DNA of 34,937 nt from Porticoccaceae bacterium (GTDB taxonomy: Bacteria; Pseudomonadota; Gammaproteobacteria; Pseudomonadales; Porticoccaceae), in assembly GCA_024639885.1 (NCBI GenBank), contig JAHEGD010000019.1, forward strand, positions 1 to 34,937, written 5' to 3'. Shown here in pieces: positions 1 through 7,647 of the stretch (position 1 is its first letter; every line of letters begins with the position of its first letter). The notes under the pieces are model-generated. The model saw only the letters and a list, made by a program, of their open reading frames with translations. It searched no databases and had not been told where the DNA came from. Both the position numbers and the translations under genes were made by a program.

Positions 1-792
1 GGTGATTTCGTCGCGATGCTGGCTGCCCTTCTGCTCGACCACGGCAAAACCGTCGCCCACCTCAACGCCCTTAACGGCGTTGATACCCATCAGCGCGTGG
101 GCGATGTCGGCATCTAAGCGGTCGAACACTGGCTCGCCGAGGCCGACCGGCACACCGGTGGCGACCACGTTGATGCGGGCACCGATCGAGTCGCCCTCTT
201 TGCCCAGCGCCGCCATGTAGCTCTCCAGCTCGGCGACCTTGTCGGCGTCGGGGCAGAAGAACGGGTTTTGCTCAATCTGGGCGCGGTCAAACTGCTCGGC
301 GGCGATCGGGCCGAGCTGGGCGAGGTAGCCGTAGATCTCTACGCCACACTGCTCGGCGAGGTACTTTTTAGCGATGGCGCCGGCGGCAACCCGCATCGCG
401 GTCTCGCGCGCCGAGCTGCGGCCACCGCCGCGGTAGTCGCGCACACCGTATTTAGCTTGGTAGGTGTAGTCGGCGTGGGCCGGCCGAAACTGGCGGGCGA
501 TGTTGCTGTAGTCTTTGGATTTTTGGTCGGTGTTTTCAATCAGCAGGCCGATCGGCGTACCGGTGGTTACCCCTTCAAACACGCCGGACAGTATCCGCAC
601 CTGATCGGCCTCGCGGCGTTGGGTGGTGTAGCGGCTCTGGCCGGGTTTGCGGCGGTCTAGGTCGCGCTGCAGGTCGGCCTCTGCCAGGGCGATACCGGGC
701 GGGCAGCCGTCGATAATACAGCCGAGCGCCGGGCCGTGGCTCTCACCAAAGCTGGTAACGGTGAACAGTTTTCCGAATGTATTTCCTGACAT
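1..792 (-). CDS. aroC: Chorismate synthase, 3' end cut by window edge
   Basis: Converts 5-enolpyruvylshikimate 3-phosphate to chorismate, the last shared step of aromatic amino acid biosynthesis, using reduced FMN in the cytoplasm. The frame opens at ATG 792 ([20 protein letters not shown]) and stays open to base 1, giving 264 residues of a family that is usually about 360. Visible signatures are GESHG at residues 16-20, YTTQRRE near 55-61, RPAHADYTY with His106, and the [11 protein letters not shown] stretch. The visible end, GSQHRDEIT, matches the internal E. coli region SQNRDEIT, so about 95 C-terminal residues lie outside the window. It is the last visible gene of the gpsA-to-aroC run, 51 bp after prmB. 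The prmB-aroC pairing is also found in enterobacteria. A small dyad, TAACCT-T-AGGTTA (803-815), lies just upstream of the start. Identity is secure. Confidence 0.97.
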   Translation of the reverse strand, partial: MSGNTFGKLFTVTSFGESHGPALGCIIDGCPPGIALAEADLQRDLDRRKPGQSRYTTQRREADQVRILSGVFEGVTTGTPIGLLIENTDQKSKDYSNIARQFRPAHADYTYQAKYGVRDYRGGGRSSARETAMRVAAGAIAKKYLAEQCGVEIYGYLAQLGPIAAEQFDRAQIEQNPFFCPDADKVAELESYMAALGKEGDSIGARINVVATGVPVGLGEPVFDRLDADIAHALMGINAVKGVEVGDGFAVVEQKGSQHRDEIT

Positions 793-843
793 GCGCTGAC
801 ACTAACCTTAGGTTAACTGGATAAGTCGGCAATTATAGGCCAT

Positions 844-1734
844 TTAGCCGAGCAGATGGCGGTGTGCCACCAGCGCTGCGCGGTCGATAACAAACACCCC
901 GCCATCGCCCTCGGCAAACTCCAGCCAAGTGAGCGGCAGGGTCGGCAGCGCGGCATCCAGTGCAGCGCTGGAGTTGCCGACCTCGCAGATCAGCACGCCG
1001 CGCTCGGTCAGGTAGCCGGGCGCCTCGCGCAGCAAGCGACGGGTAAAGTCGAGGCCGTCATCGCCAGATACCAGCGCCAGGGTCGGCTCGTGGCTGAACT
1101 CGGCCGGCATACTGGCAAAATCGGCGGCGTCCACATAGGGCGGGTTGCAGAGGATCACATCAAAACGCTGGCCGGCCAGCCCTTCGAACAGATCGCCACG
1201 ATTGACCGCCACCCGCCCGGCCAGCTGGTGGCGCTCGACATTACTGGTCGCCACCGCCAATGCATCGGCCGAGAGCTCGGAGAGCACCACCGCCGCTTGC
1301 GGCTCGGCCACCGCGCTGGCGATACCGATACAGCCGCTGCCGCAGCAGAGGTCCAAGACGCTGCGCGGCGGCTCTACCAGCCACGGTGCAAAGTGGTTGC
1401 CGATCAGCTGGCCGATCGGTGAGCGCGGAATAATCACCCGGCTATCGACATTAAATGGCAGGCCGCAAAACCACGCCTCGCCGGTTAAGTACGGCGCCGG
1501 CAGGCGCTCTTCGATGCGCCGCGCCACCAGCTGCTCGAAGCGCTGCTGCTGGCTTGGCTCGACCGGCTGGCTGAGCACCGAGCGGTCGACGTCGACCGGT
1601 AGCTCGAGTGCGGCGCAGAGCAGGTAGACCGCCTCGTCCCAGGCGTTGTCGGTGCCGTGGCCGAAGAACAGACCGGCCTGCTCAAAGCGCTCGGCGGTCG
1701 CTTCCAACAGTGCGCCAACCGTGGTGGCGCTCAC
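844..1734 (-). CDS. prmB: Ribosomal protein L3 N5-glutamine methyltransferase
   Basis: S-adenosylmethionine-dependent enzyme of the HemK family that methylates a glutamine of ribosomal protein L3. The 296-residue product has the SAM-binding motif DLCCGSGCIGIA (128-139) and the NPPY catalytic motif (197-200) that binds the target Gln. The segment IPRSPIGQLI (102-111) is the PrmB version. The release-factor enzyme PrmC has an RPDTE-type sequence at this place, which favours PrmB. E. coli PrmB is 310 aa. The start is GTG at 1734, and the GTGA overlaps the TGA stop of the upstream hydrolase by 4 nt, implying translational coupling. The neighbour aroC supports the assignment. Confidence 0.95.
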   Translation of the reverse strand: MSATTVGALLEATAERFEQAGLFFGHGTDNAWDEAVYLLCAALELPVDVDRSVLSQPVEPSQQQRFEQLVARRIEERLPAPYLTGEAWFCGLPFNVDSRVIIPRSPIGQLIGNHFAPWLVEPPRSVLDLCCGSGCIGIASAVAEPQAAVVLSELSADALAVATSNVERHQLAGRVAVNRGDLFEGLAGQRFDVILCNPPYVDAADFASMPAEFSHEPTLALVSGDDGLDFTRRLLREAPGYLTERGVLICEVGNSSAALDAALPTLPLTWLEFAEGDGGVFVIDRAALVAHRHLLG

Positions 1735-2615
1735 CGCCCCGCCCCACCGATAAATTGCTGGATCAGCGCCGCCGCGGCACCGGCCTGCTGCTCCATGTGG
1801 CAGTGGTGGCCGCCGGGCAGCTTGGCGATGGTCAGCTGGGCTAGGTGGTCGATCAGTTTGCGCTCTTGCTCGCGGCCGGCCAGTACGCCGCCCTCGGCCT
1901 CAATCAGCAGCGCTGGCGCAGTGATCTCGGCGAGAAAGCCGGCCAGGTTATCGGCGCTGAGTTTGAGCTCGGACGCGGCTTTAAGGCGCTGGTCATTGTG
2001 CCAGTAAAAGCCACCGTCGCCGGCGCTGATACCGCGCTCGCCAAGCAGTGCCGCGGCCGCTAGCTCGACCGCCAAAAAGCCGTTAGCGCGCGCTGCGACA
2101 GCCGCCTCGTAGCTGGGGAACAGGGTCGGGCTACTGGTGCGGTAGCGCTGCTGCTCGACGATCGCCTTGGCGAGCTGGCGCGGCGCGTGTAGCGGATCGA
2201 ACGCCGCCGGCACCATGCCGTCGAGCAGTACCAACTTGCTTACTCGCTCTGGGAAGGTGCCGGCCATCAGCGAGGTGATAGCGGCGCCGCGCGAGTGGCC
2301 GAGCAGCGTGCACTGCTGCCAGCCGAGCTGGTCGATCACCGCAAACAGCTCGCCGACATCTTGCCAGATATTGTAGGCAGAGTCGGCCGAACGCTGACCG
2401 CTGTGGCCGTGGCCGGCACAGTCGACCGCGACCAGATGAATGTCGGCCAACTGGTCGGCCAGCGGGTAGAACGAGGCGGCGTTATCCAGCCAGCCGTGTA
2501 CCGCCAACACCGGCGTAGCGCCAACCCGGCCCCACTGGCGGGCGGCAATCGGCAGGCCGTTGACGACAAACTCGCAGTCGCCGATTAGCGGCAACCCTTT
2601 CTCACTATTACTCAA
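1731..2615 (-). CDS. Alpha/beta-fold hydrolase (serine hydrolase-like)
   Basis: A 294-residue alpha/beta hydrolase. Visible elements are the oxyanion-hole strand AVHGWLDNAASF (HGW), the GHGHSG loop, the nucleophile elbow LLGHSRGAA with the predicted catalytic Ser in GHSRG, and a late GGHHCHME segment that should supply the catalytic His. The family resembles SERHL-type hydrolases, and the substrate cannot be told. No signal peptide is visible, so it is probably cytoplasmic. The frame begins with TTG at 2615 inside TTGA, overlapping the sixA stop by 4 nt. No usable ATG lies nearby (the first Met is deep within the domain), so a coupled TTG start is the best reading, though unusual. It lies between sixA and prmB in the same operon. 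Confidence 0.88.
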   Translation of the reverse strand: MSNSEKGLPLIGDCEFVVNGLPIAARQWGRVGATPVLAVHGWLDNAASFYPLADQLADIHLVAVDCAGHGHSGQRSADSAYNIWQDVGELFAVIDQLGWQQCTLLGHSRGAAITSLMAGTFPERVSKLVLLDGMVPAAFDPLHAPRQLAKAIVEQQRYRTSSPTLFPSYEAAVAARANGFLAVELAAAALLGERGISAGDGGFYWHNDQRLKAASELKLSADNLAGFLAEITAPALLIEAEGGVLAGREQERKLIDHLAQLTIAKLPGGHHCHMEQQAGAAAALIQQFIGGAGR

Positions 2616-3082
2616 CGGCTATCACTCCAGACCAAGGTGCCCAACTGGGGGCCAAAAATTTCAAAACGGATTAGTGTCAGTGCGGCGGTCGGCACGCCGA
2701 TACGCTCGCCACAGAGCTGCTCAATCAGCTCGCCGACCAGCGGCATATGGGTGACTGCGGCGACCGTCGCCGGCTGGCCAGCGGCTAGTCGCGGCGCGGC
2801 TGCGGCCTCGATGGCGGCGATCGCAGCGGCCGGGCTGGCGTTGGGGGTTAGCGCCTCACAGAGGCGGTGCGGCAGCGCCGGGTCGGCGAGCTCGGCGTAG
2901 CTCTGCTGGGTGCGCAGGTAGGGGCTGACCAACCACTCGCTCACCGCCGCCAACTCGCGCTGGCGACGGGCGGCTAGCGCCGCCAACTGGCTGCGGCCAA
3001 ACGCCGACAGCGGCCGCTGCGAATCGCCACCCACAGCGGCCGCCACTGCGTCGCCGTGACGCAGTAGAAGTAAGGTTACCAC
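2612..3082 (-). CDS. sixA: SixA-type phosphohistidine phosphatase
   Basis: Histidine phosphatase superfamily (RHG) protein. E. coli SixA removes phosphate from histidine phosphocarriers such as the ArcB HPt domain and the nitrogen PTS. The N-terminus has the signature LLLLRHGDA with the catalytic His at residue 9. Further conserved parts are RPLSAFGRSQ, SPYLRTQQ and the second His in VTHMPLVGELI. The frame is open to an ATG at 3217, but that would add 45 residues of low-complexity sequence lying inside the upstream gene. GTG 3082, 4 nt after the upstream TAA, gives 156 aa, close to the 161 aa of E. coli SixA, so I chose it. It is flanked by a DUF4389 gene and an alpha/beta hydrolase in one transcription unit. 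Confidence 0.9.
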   Translation of the reverse strand: MVTLLLLRHGDAVAAAVGGDSQRPLSAFGRSQLAALAARRQRELAAVSEWLVSPYLRTQQSYAELADPALPHRLCEALTPNASPAAAIAAIEAAAAPRLAAGQPATVAAVTHMPLVGELIEQLCGERIGVPTAALTLIRFEIFGPQLGTLVWSDSR

Positions 3083-3086
3083 CGGT

Positions 3087-3470
3087 TTAGCTGCGCGGGT
3101 CGCTGTCGTGATCGGCCGGCTGTTCGTCGGCGGCGACAAATTCGCCCTCGGCGATATCATCGTCGTCGCTGTGCAGGCTAAAGCCGTCGCTGGCTTTTGG
3201 CTCTGGCCACTCGTCAAACGGGAACGGCTTGGCGTCGCTGTTAAAGGTCAGATAGCGCACCGCGCTGTAGAGCCAGTTGGCGACGCTGTCGCCAAAGCGG
3301 CGCAGGTTGGGGTTGTCGCTGGCGCTGACTGCCACCCAGATAAACTGCAGGGCAATCACCACCAACAGCACCATTCGCGCGGCGGTGGCGAGCACTGAAA
3401 ACAGCACCATGTACGCTAGCCGCAGCCACAGCTGGGGGTTAAAAATTGGCATGGCGGATCGGTCGCTCAT
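3087..3470 (-). CDS. DUF4389 domain membrane protein
   Basis: A 127-residue small membrane protein of the DUF4389 family, function unknown. Residues about 9-45 form one long or two short hydrophobic segments (LWLRLAYMVLFSVLA and MVLLVVIALQFIWVAV). The conserved RRFGDSVANWLYSAVRYLTFNSDAKPFPF follows, ending in FDEWP. The C-terminal 40 residues are acidic and probably disordered. The start is ATG 3470, with an in-frame ATG 18 bp later as an alternative. It lies between gpsA and sixA, and the same neighbourhood occurs in pseudomonads and related gammaproteobacteria as far as I recall, which suggests a conserved cell-envelope role. That role is inference only. Confidence 0.85.
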   Translation of the reverse strand: MSDRSAMPIFNPQLWLRLAYMVLFSVLATAARMVLLVVIALQFIWVAVSASDNPNLRRFGDSVANWLYSAVRYLTFNSDAKPFPFDEWPEPKASDGFSLHSDDDDIAEGEFVAADEQPADHDSDPRS

Positions 3471-3496
3471 GTTGGCATCTCCGGGTGGTGGGTGGG

Positions 3497-4507
3497 CTAG
3501 CGCGACGCGGTCGGCTCGACGTCGCTGTTTTGCTCTGCGCTCATCATATCACGCAGGCCGCCCTCGATAGAGCGGCCCTCAAACAGGCTGCCGTAGAGCG
3601 CGCTGGCCAGTGGCATATAGATCCCCAGTTCGGCCGCTTTGGCGACGACGATGCGGGTGGTGTTAACCCCTTCAGCGGTCTGGCCGACATCGGCGATCGC
3701 CTGCTCGAGCGTTCTGCCGGCACCGATGGCGGCGCCGATCTGGTAGTTGCGGCTGAGCGGTGAGCTGCAGGTGACGTAGAGATCGCCGACCCCGCTGAGC
3801 CCCAAGAAGGTCATTGGGTCGGCGCCAAGCTTGACCGCAAAGCGGCTCATCTCGGCCAAGCTGCGGGTTAACATCACCGCGCGGCTGTTCTGGCCCATGC
3901 CGAGCGCAGCGACAATGCCGGCGATGATGGCGTAGATATTTTTTAACGCGCCGGCCAGCTCTACCCCGAACCGGTCGGTGTTGGCGTAGACGCGAAAGTA
4001 ATCCGAGGCGATCAGCTCTTGCACCTGCGCGCAGAGCGGCGCCGAGCTACTCGCCACCACCGTGGCGGTGATCTGTCGCTGGCAGATCTCGGCGGCCAAG
4101 TTGGGGCCGCTGATCACTGCGATGGCGTGGTTGGGCAGCTCTTGCTCGATGATCTGGCTGGGCAGCAAGAAGCTGGCCGGCTCGATCCCCTTGGCCATGC
4201 TCACCAACCCCGCATCGGCATCGGCCAGCGGCGCGACCGCGCGCGCCAAGCTGCGCAGTGCTTTGCTGGGCACGGCAAAAAAGATCACCTCGGCCGACGC
4301 CAACGCAGCATTTAAATCGGCGCTGATCAACAGTCCGTCGACCAGCGGGTAGTCTGGCAGGTAGGCGCTGTTGCGGCGGCTCTGCTGGGTCTGCTCGGCG
4401 TTGGCCGGGTCGCGCATCCACAGCGTCACCGCGTGGCCGTTGGCGGCGATCATGTTGGCCATGGCGGTGCCAAAACTGCCACCGCCGAGTACCGCTACTG
4501 TCGCCAT
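3497..4507 (-). CDS. gpsA: NAD(P)+-dependent glycerol-3-phosphate dehydrogenase
   Basis: Makes sn-glycerol 3-phosphate from dihydroxyacetone phosphate for phospholipid synthesis; cytoplasmic. The 336-residue product (E. coli 339) opens with the Rossmann motif VLGGGSFGTAMA. It then has the family segments VPSKALRSL, MAKGIEPASFLLPSQII, SGPNLAAEI, the catalytic-lysine segment GALKNIYAIIAGI, and GVGDLYVTCSSPLSRNYQIG. The start is ATG 4507, preceded by a G-rich stretch (GGGTGGGGG) that can serve as Shine-Dalgarno. It appears to be the first gene of the run down to aroC. A strong inverted repeat (4531-4558) separates it from htpG upstream. Confidence 0.97.
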   Translation of the reverse strand: MATVAVLGGGSFGTAMANMIAANGHAVTLWMRDPANAEQTQQSRRNSAYLPDYPLVDGLLISADLNAALASAEVIFFAVPSKALRSLARAVAPLADADAGLVSMAKGIEPASFLLPSQIIEQELPNHAIAVISGPNLAAEICQRQITATVVASSSAPLCAQVQELIASDYFRVYANTDRFGVELAGALKNIYAIIAGIVAALGMGQNSRAVMLTRSLAEMSRFAVKLGADPMTFLGLSGVGDLYVTCSSPLSRNYQIGAAIGAGRTLEQAIADVGQTAEGVNTTRIVVAKAAELGIYMPLASALYGSLFEGRSIEGGLRDMMSAEQNSDVEPTASR

Positions 4508-4530
4508 AAAACCCCCACCCTGTATGCAGT

Positions 4531-4558
4531 GGGGCCCTCAACCTGCGTCGAGGGCCCC
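4531..4558. other. GC-rich perfect hairpin between htpG and gpsA
   Basis: GGGGCCCTC (4531-4539) and GAGGGCCCC (4550-4558) form a perfect 9-bp stem with a 10-nt loop, after the htpG stop and before the gpsA ATG. No clear T-run follows on either strand, so it is not a canonical intrinsic terminator. It could protect the htpG 3' end or cause partial termination ahead of gpsA. Confidence 0.5.
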
Positions 4559-4616
4559 TTAATGTGCCGCTATTATAAGCGCCACGGGCGGCTTTTACAC
4601 CGCGCGCGGCAACCGC

Positions 4617-6548
4617 TTAACTGAACATAAAGCGGTTGATCTCACGGACAAAGTGGGCCGGGTTGTCGAGCGTCTTGCCCGCGGCCAATGCGGCTTGGTC
4701 GTAGAGCAAGCCGGCCAGTGTTGCCGCCAGCTCTTCGTCGCTCTCGCTGTCGAGCCGCGACACCAGCGGGTGCGCTGGATTGATCTCAAGGATCGGCTTG
4801 GTCTCTGGCATCGCCTGGCCGGCGGCGGCAAAGATCTGGCGCATCTGGTCGCCCATGTCATTATCGCCAATCACTAAACAGGCTGGCGAATCGGTCAGCC
4901 GGCGGGTGGTACGAACCTCGTCGACGCGATCGCCCAGCAGGCTCTTAATGCGCGCTGCCACCCCTTCTGCGGCGGGCTTGTCCTGCTCTTGGTCGGCTTT
5001 GTCGGCGGGCTCCTCAATACCCAGCTCAGCCAGGTCGAGCTCGCCGCGGGCGATGTCTTGGAACTGCTTACCGTCGAACTCGCGCAGGTAGCCCATCATC
5101 CACTCGTCGACGCGGTCGGCCATCAGCAGCACCTCGATACCGTGCTTGCGGAACACCTCAAGGTAGGGGCTGTTGCGCAACACCGTTAGGCTGTCGCCGG
5201 TCAGGTAGTAAATTTTGCTCTGCTTGTCGGCCATCCGCTCGATGTAGCCGGCCAGCGTGGCGCTCTGCTTGTCATCGTCGTTGGCGCTGCTGGCGAAACG
5301 CATCAGCTTGGCGACTTTCTCTTGGTTGCCGCTATCTTCGGCGACGCCCTCTTTTAGTACCGGGCCAAACTGGCTCCAGAACTTGGCGTAGCTCTCTTCG
5401 TCTTTGCTGAGTTTGTTGAGCATATCCAACACCCGCTTGGTCAGCGCGGCGCGAATGCTGTCGACCGCGGGGGTCTTCTGCAGAATCTCGCGCGAGACGT
5501 TGAGTGGTAGGTCGGCACTGTCCAGCACCCCTTTGACAAAGCGCAGGTAGAGCGGCAGAAATTGCTCGGCGTCATCCATGATAAAGGTGCGCTTGATGTA
5601 CAGCTTGATGCCGCGCACACCCTCGCGCTGGTAGAGATCCATCGGCGCCATGCCGGGGATGTAGAGCAGGCTGGTGTACTCCTGCTTGCCTTCAACTTTG
5701 TTGTGGCTCCACGCCAGTGGCTCGGCAAAGTCATGGCTGACCATCCGGTAGAAGCTCTGGTAATCCTCGTCTTTGAGATCGCTCTTCGAGCGCGTCCAGA
5801 GCGCCTGGGCGTCGTTGACCGCCTGCCACTCGGCTGCCGCTTGCTCCTCGCCGTCGGCGGCCGGTGGCGGCGTGTTGAGCATCTCAACTGGGATCGCGAT
5901 ATGGTCAGAGTACTTTTTAACGATTGAGCGCAGTCGCCAGTCGTCGGCAAACTCGCTCTCGTCGCTCTTCAGGTGGAGGATGATCGAGCTGCCGCGCTCG
6001 GCGCGCTCGATGGTCTCCACTTCAAAGTCGGCCTCGCCACTGCAGCTCCAGCGCACCGCCTGGTCGGCCGGTAGCCCGGCGCGGCGGCTCTCTACCACGA
6101 CCTTGTCGGCGATAATAAACGCCGAGTAAAAGCCGACCCCAAATTGGCCGATCAGCTGCGAATCACTCTTCTGGTCGCCGCTCAGGTTGCTTAAAAACTC
6201 GGCAGTGCCAGAGCGGGCAATGGTGCCGAGGTTGGCGATCGCGTCGTCGCGGCTCATGCCGATACCGTTGTCGGTGATAGTGACCGTCTTCGCCTCGCTG
6301 TCGAAACCGATGCGGATACGCAGGTTGCTGTCGCCCTCAAACAGATCGCCATCGGCGAGTGCGGCAAAGCGCAACTTGTCGGCGGCATCCGACGCGTTGG
6401 AGATCAGCTCGCGCAGAAAGATCTCTTTATTTGAGTAGAGCGAGTGGATCATCAGGTGCAGCAGCTGCTTGGCTTCGGTCTGAAAGCCCATCTTCTCTGC
6501 GCCACTGGCGCTAGCGGTTGCGGTGGTGGCGTCGGCCTGTTCGGTCAT
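4617..6548 (-). CDS. htpG: Molecular chaperone HtpG (Hsp90)
   Basis: Bacterial Hsp90, an ATP-dependent cytosolic chaperone acting as a dimer. With the start at ATG 6548 the product is 643 aa (E. coli 624). The N-terminal GHKL ATPase domain shows [34 protein letters not shown] and [12 protein letters not shown]. The middle domain shows [20 protein letters not shown] and [11 protein letters not shown], and the C-terminal dimerisation domain closes the protein. The frame continues upstream to a GTG at 6578. ATG 6548 has the Shine-Dalgarno AGGGAG at proper spacing, and the GTG extension falls within the leader dyad, so ATG is preferred. A sigma-32-like promoter lies upstream. Confidence 0.98.
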   Translation of the reverse strand: MTEQADATTATASASGAEKMGFQTEAKQLLHLMIHSLYSNKEIFLRELISNASDAADKLRFAALADGDLFEGDSNLRIRIGFDSEAKTVTITDNGIGMSRDDAIANLGTIARSGTAEFLSNLSGDQKSDSQLIGQFGVGFYSAFIIADKVVVESRRAGLPADQAVRWSCSGEADFEVETIERAERGSSIILHLKSDESEFADDWRLRSIVKKYSDHIAIPVEMLNTPPPAADGEEQAAAEWQAVNDAQALWTRSKSDLKDEDYQSFYRMVSHDFAEPLAWSHNKVEGKQEYTSLLYIPGMAPMDLYQREGVRGIKLYIKRTFIMDDAEQFLPLYLRFVKGVLDSADLPLNVSREILQKTPAVDSIRAALTKRVLDMLNKLSKDEESYAKFWSQFGPVLKEGVAEDSGNQEKVAKLMRFASSANDDDKQSATLAGYIERMADKQSKIYYLTGDSLTVLRNSPYLEVFRKHGIEVLLMADRVDEWMMGYLREFDGKQFQDIARGELDLAELGIEEPADKADQEQDKPAAEGVAARIKSLLGDRVDEVRTTRRLTDSPACLVIGDNDMGDQMRQIFAAAGQAMPETKPILEINPAHPLVSRLDSESDEELAATLAGLLYDQAALAAGKTLDNPAHFVREINRFMFS

Positions 6549-6561
6549 GGTGTTCTCCCTG

Positions 6562-6597
6562 GTTAACAATAGACTCACTGCGAGTCAGGTTGTTAAC
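6562..6597. promoter_or_regulatory. Nested inverted repeat in the htpG leader
   Basis: GTTAACAA (6562-6569) and TTGTTAAC (6590-6597) are perfect inverse copies. Nested inside, GACTC (6572-6576) pairs with GAGTC (6582-6586) around a 5-nt loop. The structure spans the predicted htpG transcription start and ends a few bases upstream of the Shine-Dalgarno. It could be an operator for a dimeric repressor or a leader RNA hairpin. A thermosensor role is speculative, because the ribosome site itself is not inside the stem. Confidence 0.45.
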
Positions 6598-6598
6598 G

Positions 6599-6622
6599 TG
6601 GGGGCGGCGGTTTCGATTTCAA
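6599..6622 (-). promoter_or_regulatory. Sigma-32 (RpoH)-like heat-shock promoter of htpG
   Basis: On the minus strand, GTTGAAA (-35 TTGAAA at 6622-6617) is followed after 12 nt by CCCCAC (6604-6599). This matches the RpoH consensus CTTGAAA - 11-16 nt - CCCCAT closely. The transcription start would fall near 6592, about 44 nt upstream of the htpG ATG. HtpG is a classical RpoH regulon member, so position and function agree. Confidence 0.7.
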
Positions 6623-6789
6623 CCATTGCCAGCAAACACTCAGCCCATCCATGCTGCGATGGCTCTGCGATACCTTACCGAGCTACCGCTATACGGTCGT
6701 AGTACTCAAAAGTCTTAGCAGATAAGAGGCCTTGGGCGACCGAAGTGTGTGAACTATTGTAAACGCGTTGAAAAAAATAGGCGTGAGCA

Positions 6790-6846
6790 ATAAACGATGA
6801 ATTCATTGACCTGCGACCCGCATGAAGGTATCGTTTATGTTACCTT
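6790..6846 (+). promoter_or_regulatory. Promoter and operator-like repeats of the toxin-antitoxin operon
   Basis: TTGACC (6806-6811), 17 nt, then TATCGT (6829-6834) form a sigma-70-like promoter. ATAAACGAT (6790-6798) and ATCGTTTAT (6830-6838) are a perfect 9-bp inverted repeat bracketing it. A second pair, AAGGTA (6825-6830) and TACCTT (6841-6846), covers the -10 and start site. This is the arrangement expected for autorepression by an antitoxin. The rest of the htpG/toxin gap (6623-6789) shows nothing I can assign. Confidence 0.55.
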
Positions 6847-6855
6847 TTAGGCGAT

Positions 6856-7185
6856 ATGATTGAGGTAAAAGAGTATCTAGACGGCTCTGGAAAAAGCCCA
6901 TTTGCCGACTGGTTTAACCGGCTCAATCCACAAGCGGGCGCCAAAGTATCGACAGCCCTTTACAGGCTACAGCAGGGCAATTTCTCGAGCGTCAAGGGAG
7001 TAGGCTCTGGCGTCTATGAATTTCGCATTCATTATTGGCCCGGGTATCGAATCTATTTTGGAAAACAGGGCGCTGAGGTAGTGATTTTAGTCGCTGGCGG
7101 GACTAAGCGGCGCCAGCATGTTGATATCGCAGCAGCCAAGGCGGCCTGGCGACTGTACCAAGGGCAGAGCATTAACCAGAGGTGA
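6856..7185 (+). CDS. RelE/ParE-superfamily toxin, HigB-like addiction module killer
   Basis: A 109-residue protein of the phage Gp49/HigB-like 'addiction module killer' group within RelE/ParE. Members of this superfamily are usually ribosome-dependent mRNA interferases, and this one is presumed to act in the cytoplasm. Typical segments are the N-terminal VKEYLDGSGKSPFADWFNRL, VKGVGSGVYEFRIHYWPGYRIYF, then VVILVAGGTKRRQHVDIAAAKAAW. Basic residues in GYRIYFGK and GGTKRRQ are the expected active region. The start is ATG 6856 with AGG about 5 nt upstream. Its stop overlaps the start region of the antitoxin gene. Base composition is noticeably less GC-rich than the flanking core genes, consistent with acquisition. 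Confidence 0.88.
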   Translation: MIEVKEYLDGSGKSPFADWFNRLNPQAGAKVSTALYRLQQGNFSSVKGVGSGVYEFRIHYWPGYRIYFGKQGAEVVILVAGGTKRRQHVDIAAAKAAWRLYQGQSINQR

Positions 7186-7187
7186 AA

Positions 7188-7511
7188 ATGACCTTAACTC
7201 GAGATTTCACAACCACTATCAAGTCACGTGCCGCGCGCGAACCCGCCTTTCGCAGAGCTCTGCTACAAGAGGGGGTCGAGTGCCTACTTGGCGGCGACGT
7301 ACCGACCGGCAAAGCCGTGTTGCGCGACTACATCAACGCCACCATCGGTTTTGAGGCGCTGGCAGCCTGTGTCGGCAAACCGAGCAAAAGTCTGATGCGG
7401 ATGTTTGGAGCACAGGGCAACCCGCAGGCGAGCAACCTTCTGACGGTCATCCACTGCCTGCAACAACAAGAGGGTGTAGCGCTGAAGGTAAAAGTGAGCA
7501 AGGTCGCTTAA
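7188..7511 (+). CDS. HTH antitoxin of the addiction module (HigA-like family)
   Basis: The partner of the preceding toxin: a 107-residue helix-turn-helix protein of the probable addiction-module antitoxin family. The core reads GKAVLRDYINATIGFEALAACVGKPSKSLMRMFGAQGNPQASNLLTVIHCLQ. This is an HTH whose recognition helix includes PSKSLMRMFG, the hallmark of these short toxin-first systems. It should bind and neutralise the toxin and repress the operon through the inverted repeats at 6790-6846. The frame opens at GTG 7182, which overlaps the toxin TGA. ATG 7188 has AGAGG (7178-7182) ideally spaced and is preferred. The two are clearly co-transcribed. Confidence 0.87.
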   Translation: MTLTRDFTTTIKSRAAREPAFRRALLQEGVECLLGGDVPTGKAVLRDYINATIGFEALAACVGKPSKSLMRMFGAQGNPQASNLLTVIHCLQQQEGVALKVKVSKVA

Positions 7512-7539
7512 CTGACCCAACCGCCTTCGGGCTAGTTAA
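7508..7539. terminator. Weak dyad after the antitoxin gene
   Basis: TTAACT (7508-7513) and AGTTAA (7534-7539) enclose CCG-CCTT-CGG (7521-7530). The outer and inner arms could fold into an interrupted hairpin at the antitoxin stop, followed by an AT-rich TAATAATT. There is no real T-run, so this is a low-confidence terminator for the toxin-antitoxin operon. Confidence 0.3.
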
Positions 7540-7576
7540 TAATTGATACCGTGTCGGCGATCTTTACACCCAAACG

Positions 7577-7606
7577 CAGACAACCCCGGCATGCCGGGGC
7601 TGTCTG
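7577..7606 (-). terminator. Strong hairpin downstream of sucD
   Basis: CAGACA (7577-7582) pairs with TGTCTG (7601-7606), and CCCCGGC (7584-7590) with GCCGGGG (7593-7599). This gives a stem of about 13 bp with a minimal loop. It lies 42 nt beyond the sucD stop on the minus strand and between convergent transcription units, so it probably ends the sdh-suc operon. The following sequence (CGTTTGGG on the minus strand) is only weakly T-rich. Confidence 0.6.
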
Positions 7607-7647
7607 GTATCGCTACTGGGCCAAGCCCAGTGTGTTGGCCGCTGGGT

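Noticed and set aside
803-815. TAACCT-T-AGGTTA dyad as an aroC regulatory hairpin
   Set aside because: As RNA only four base pairs with a five-base loop are possible, so it is likely chance, although it overlaps the weak ribosome site.
3083-3217. Extended N-terminus of SixA from the ATG at 3217
   Set aside because: The extra 45 residues are low-complexity sequence inside the DUF4389 gene; SixA proteins begin right before the RHG motif.
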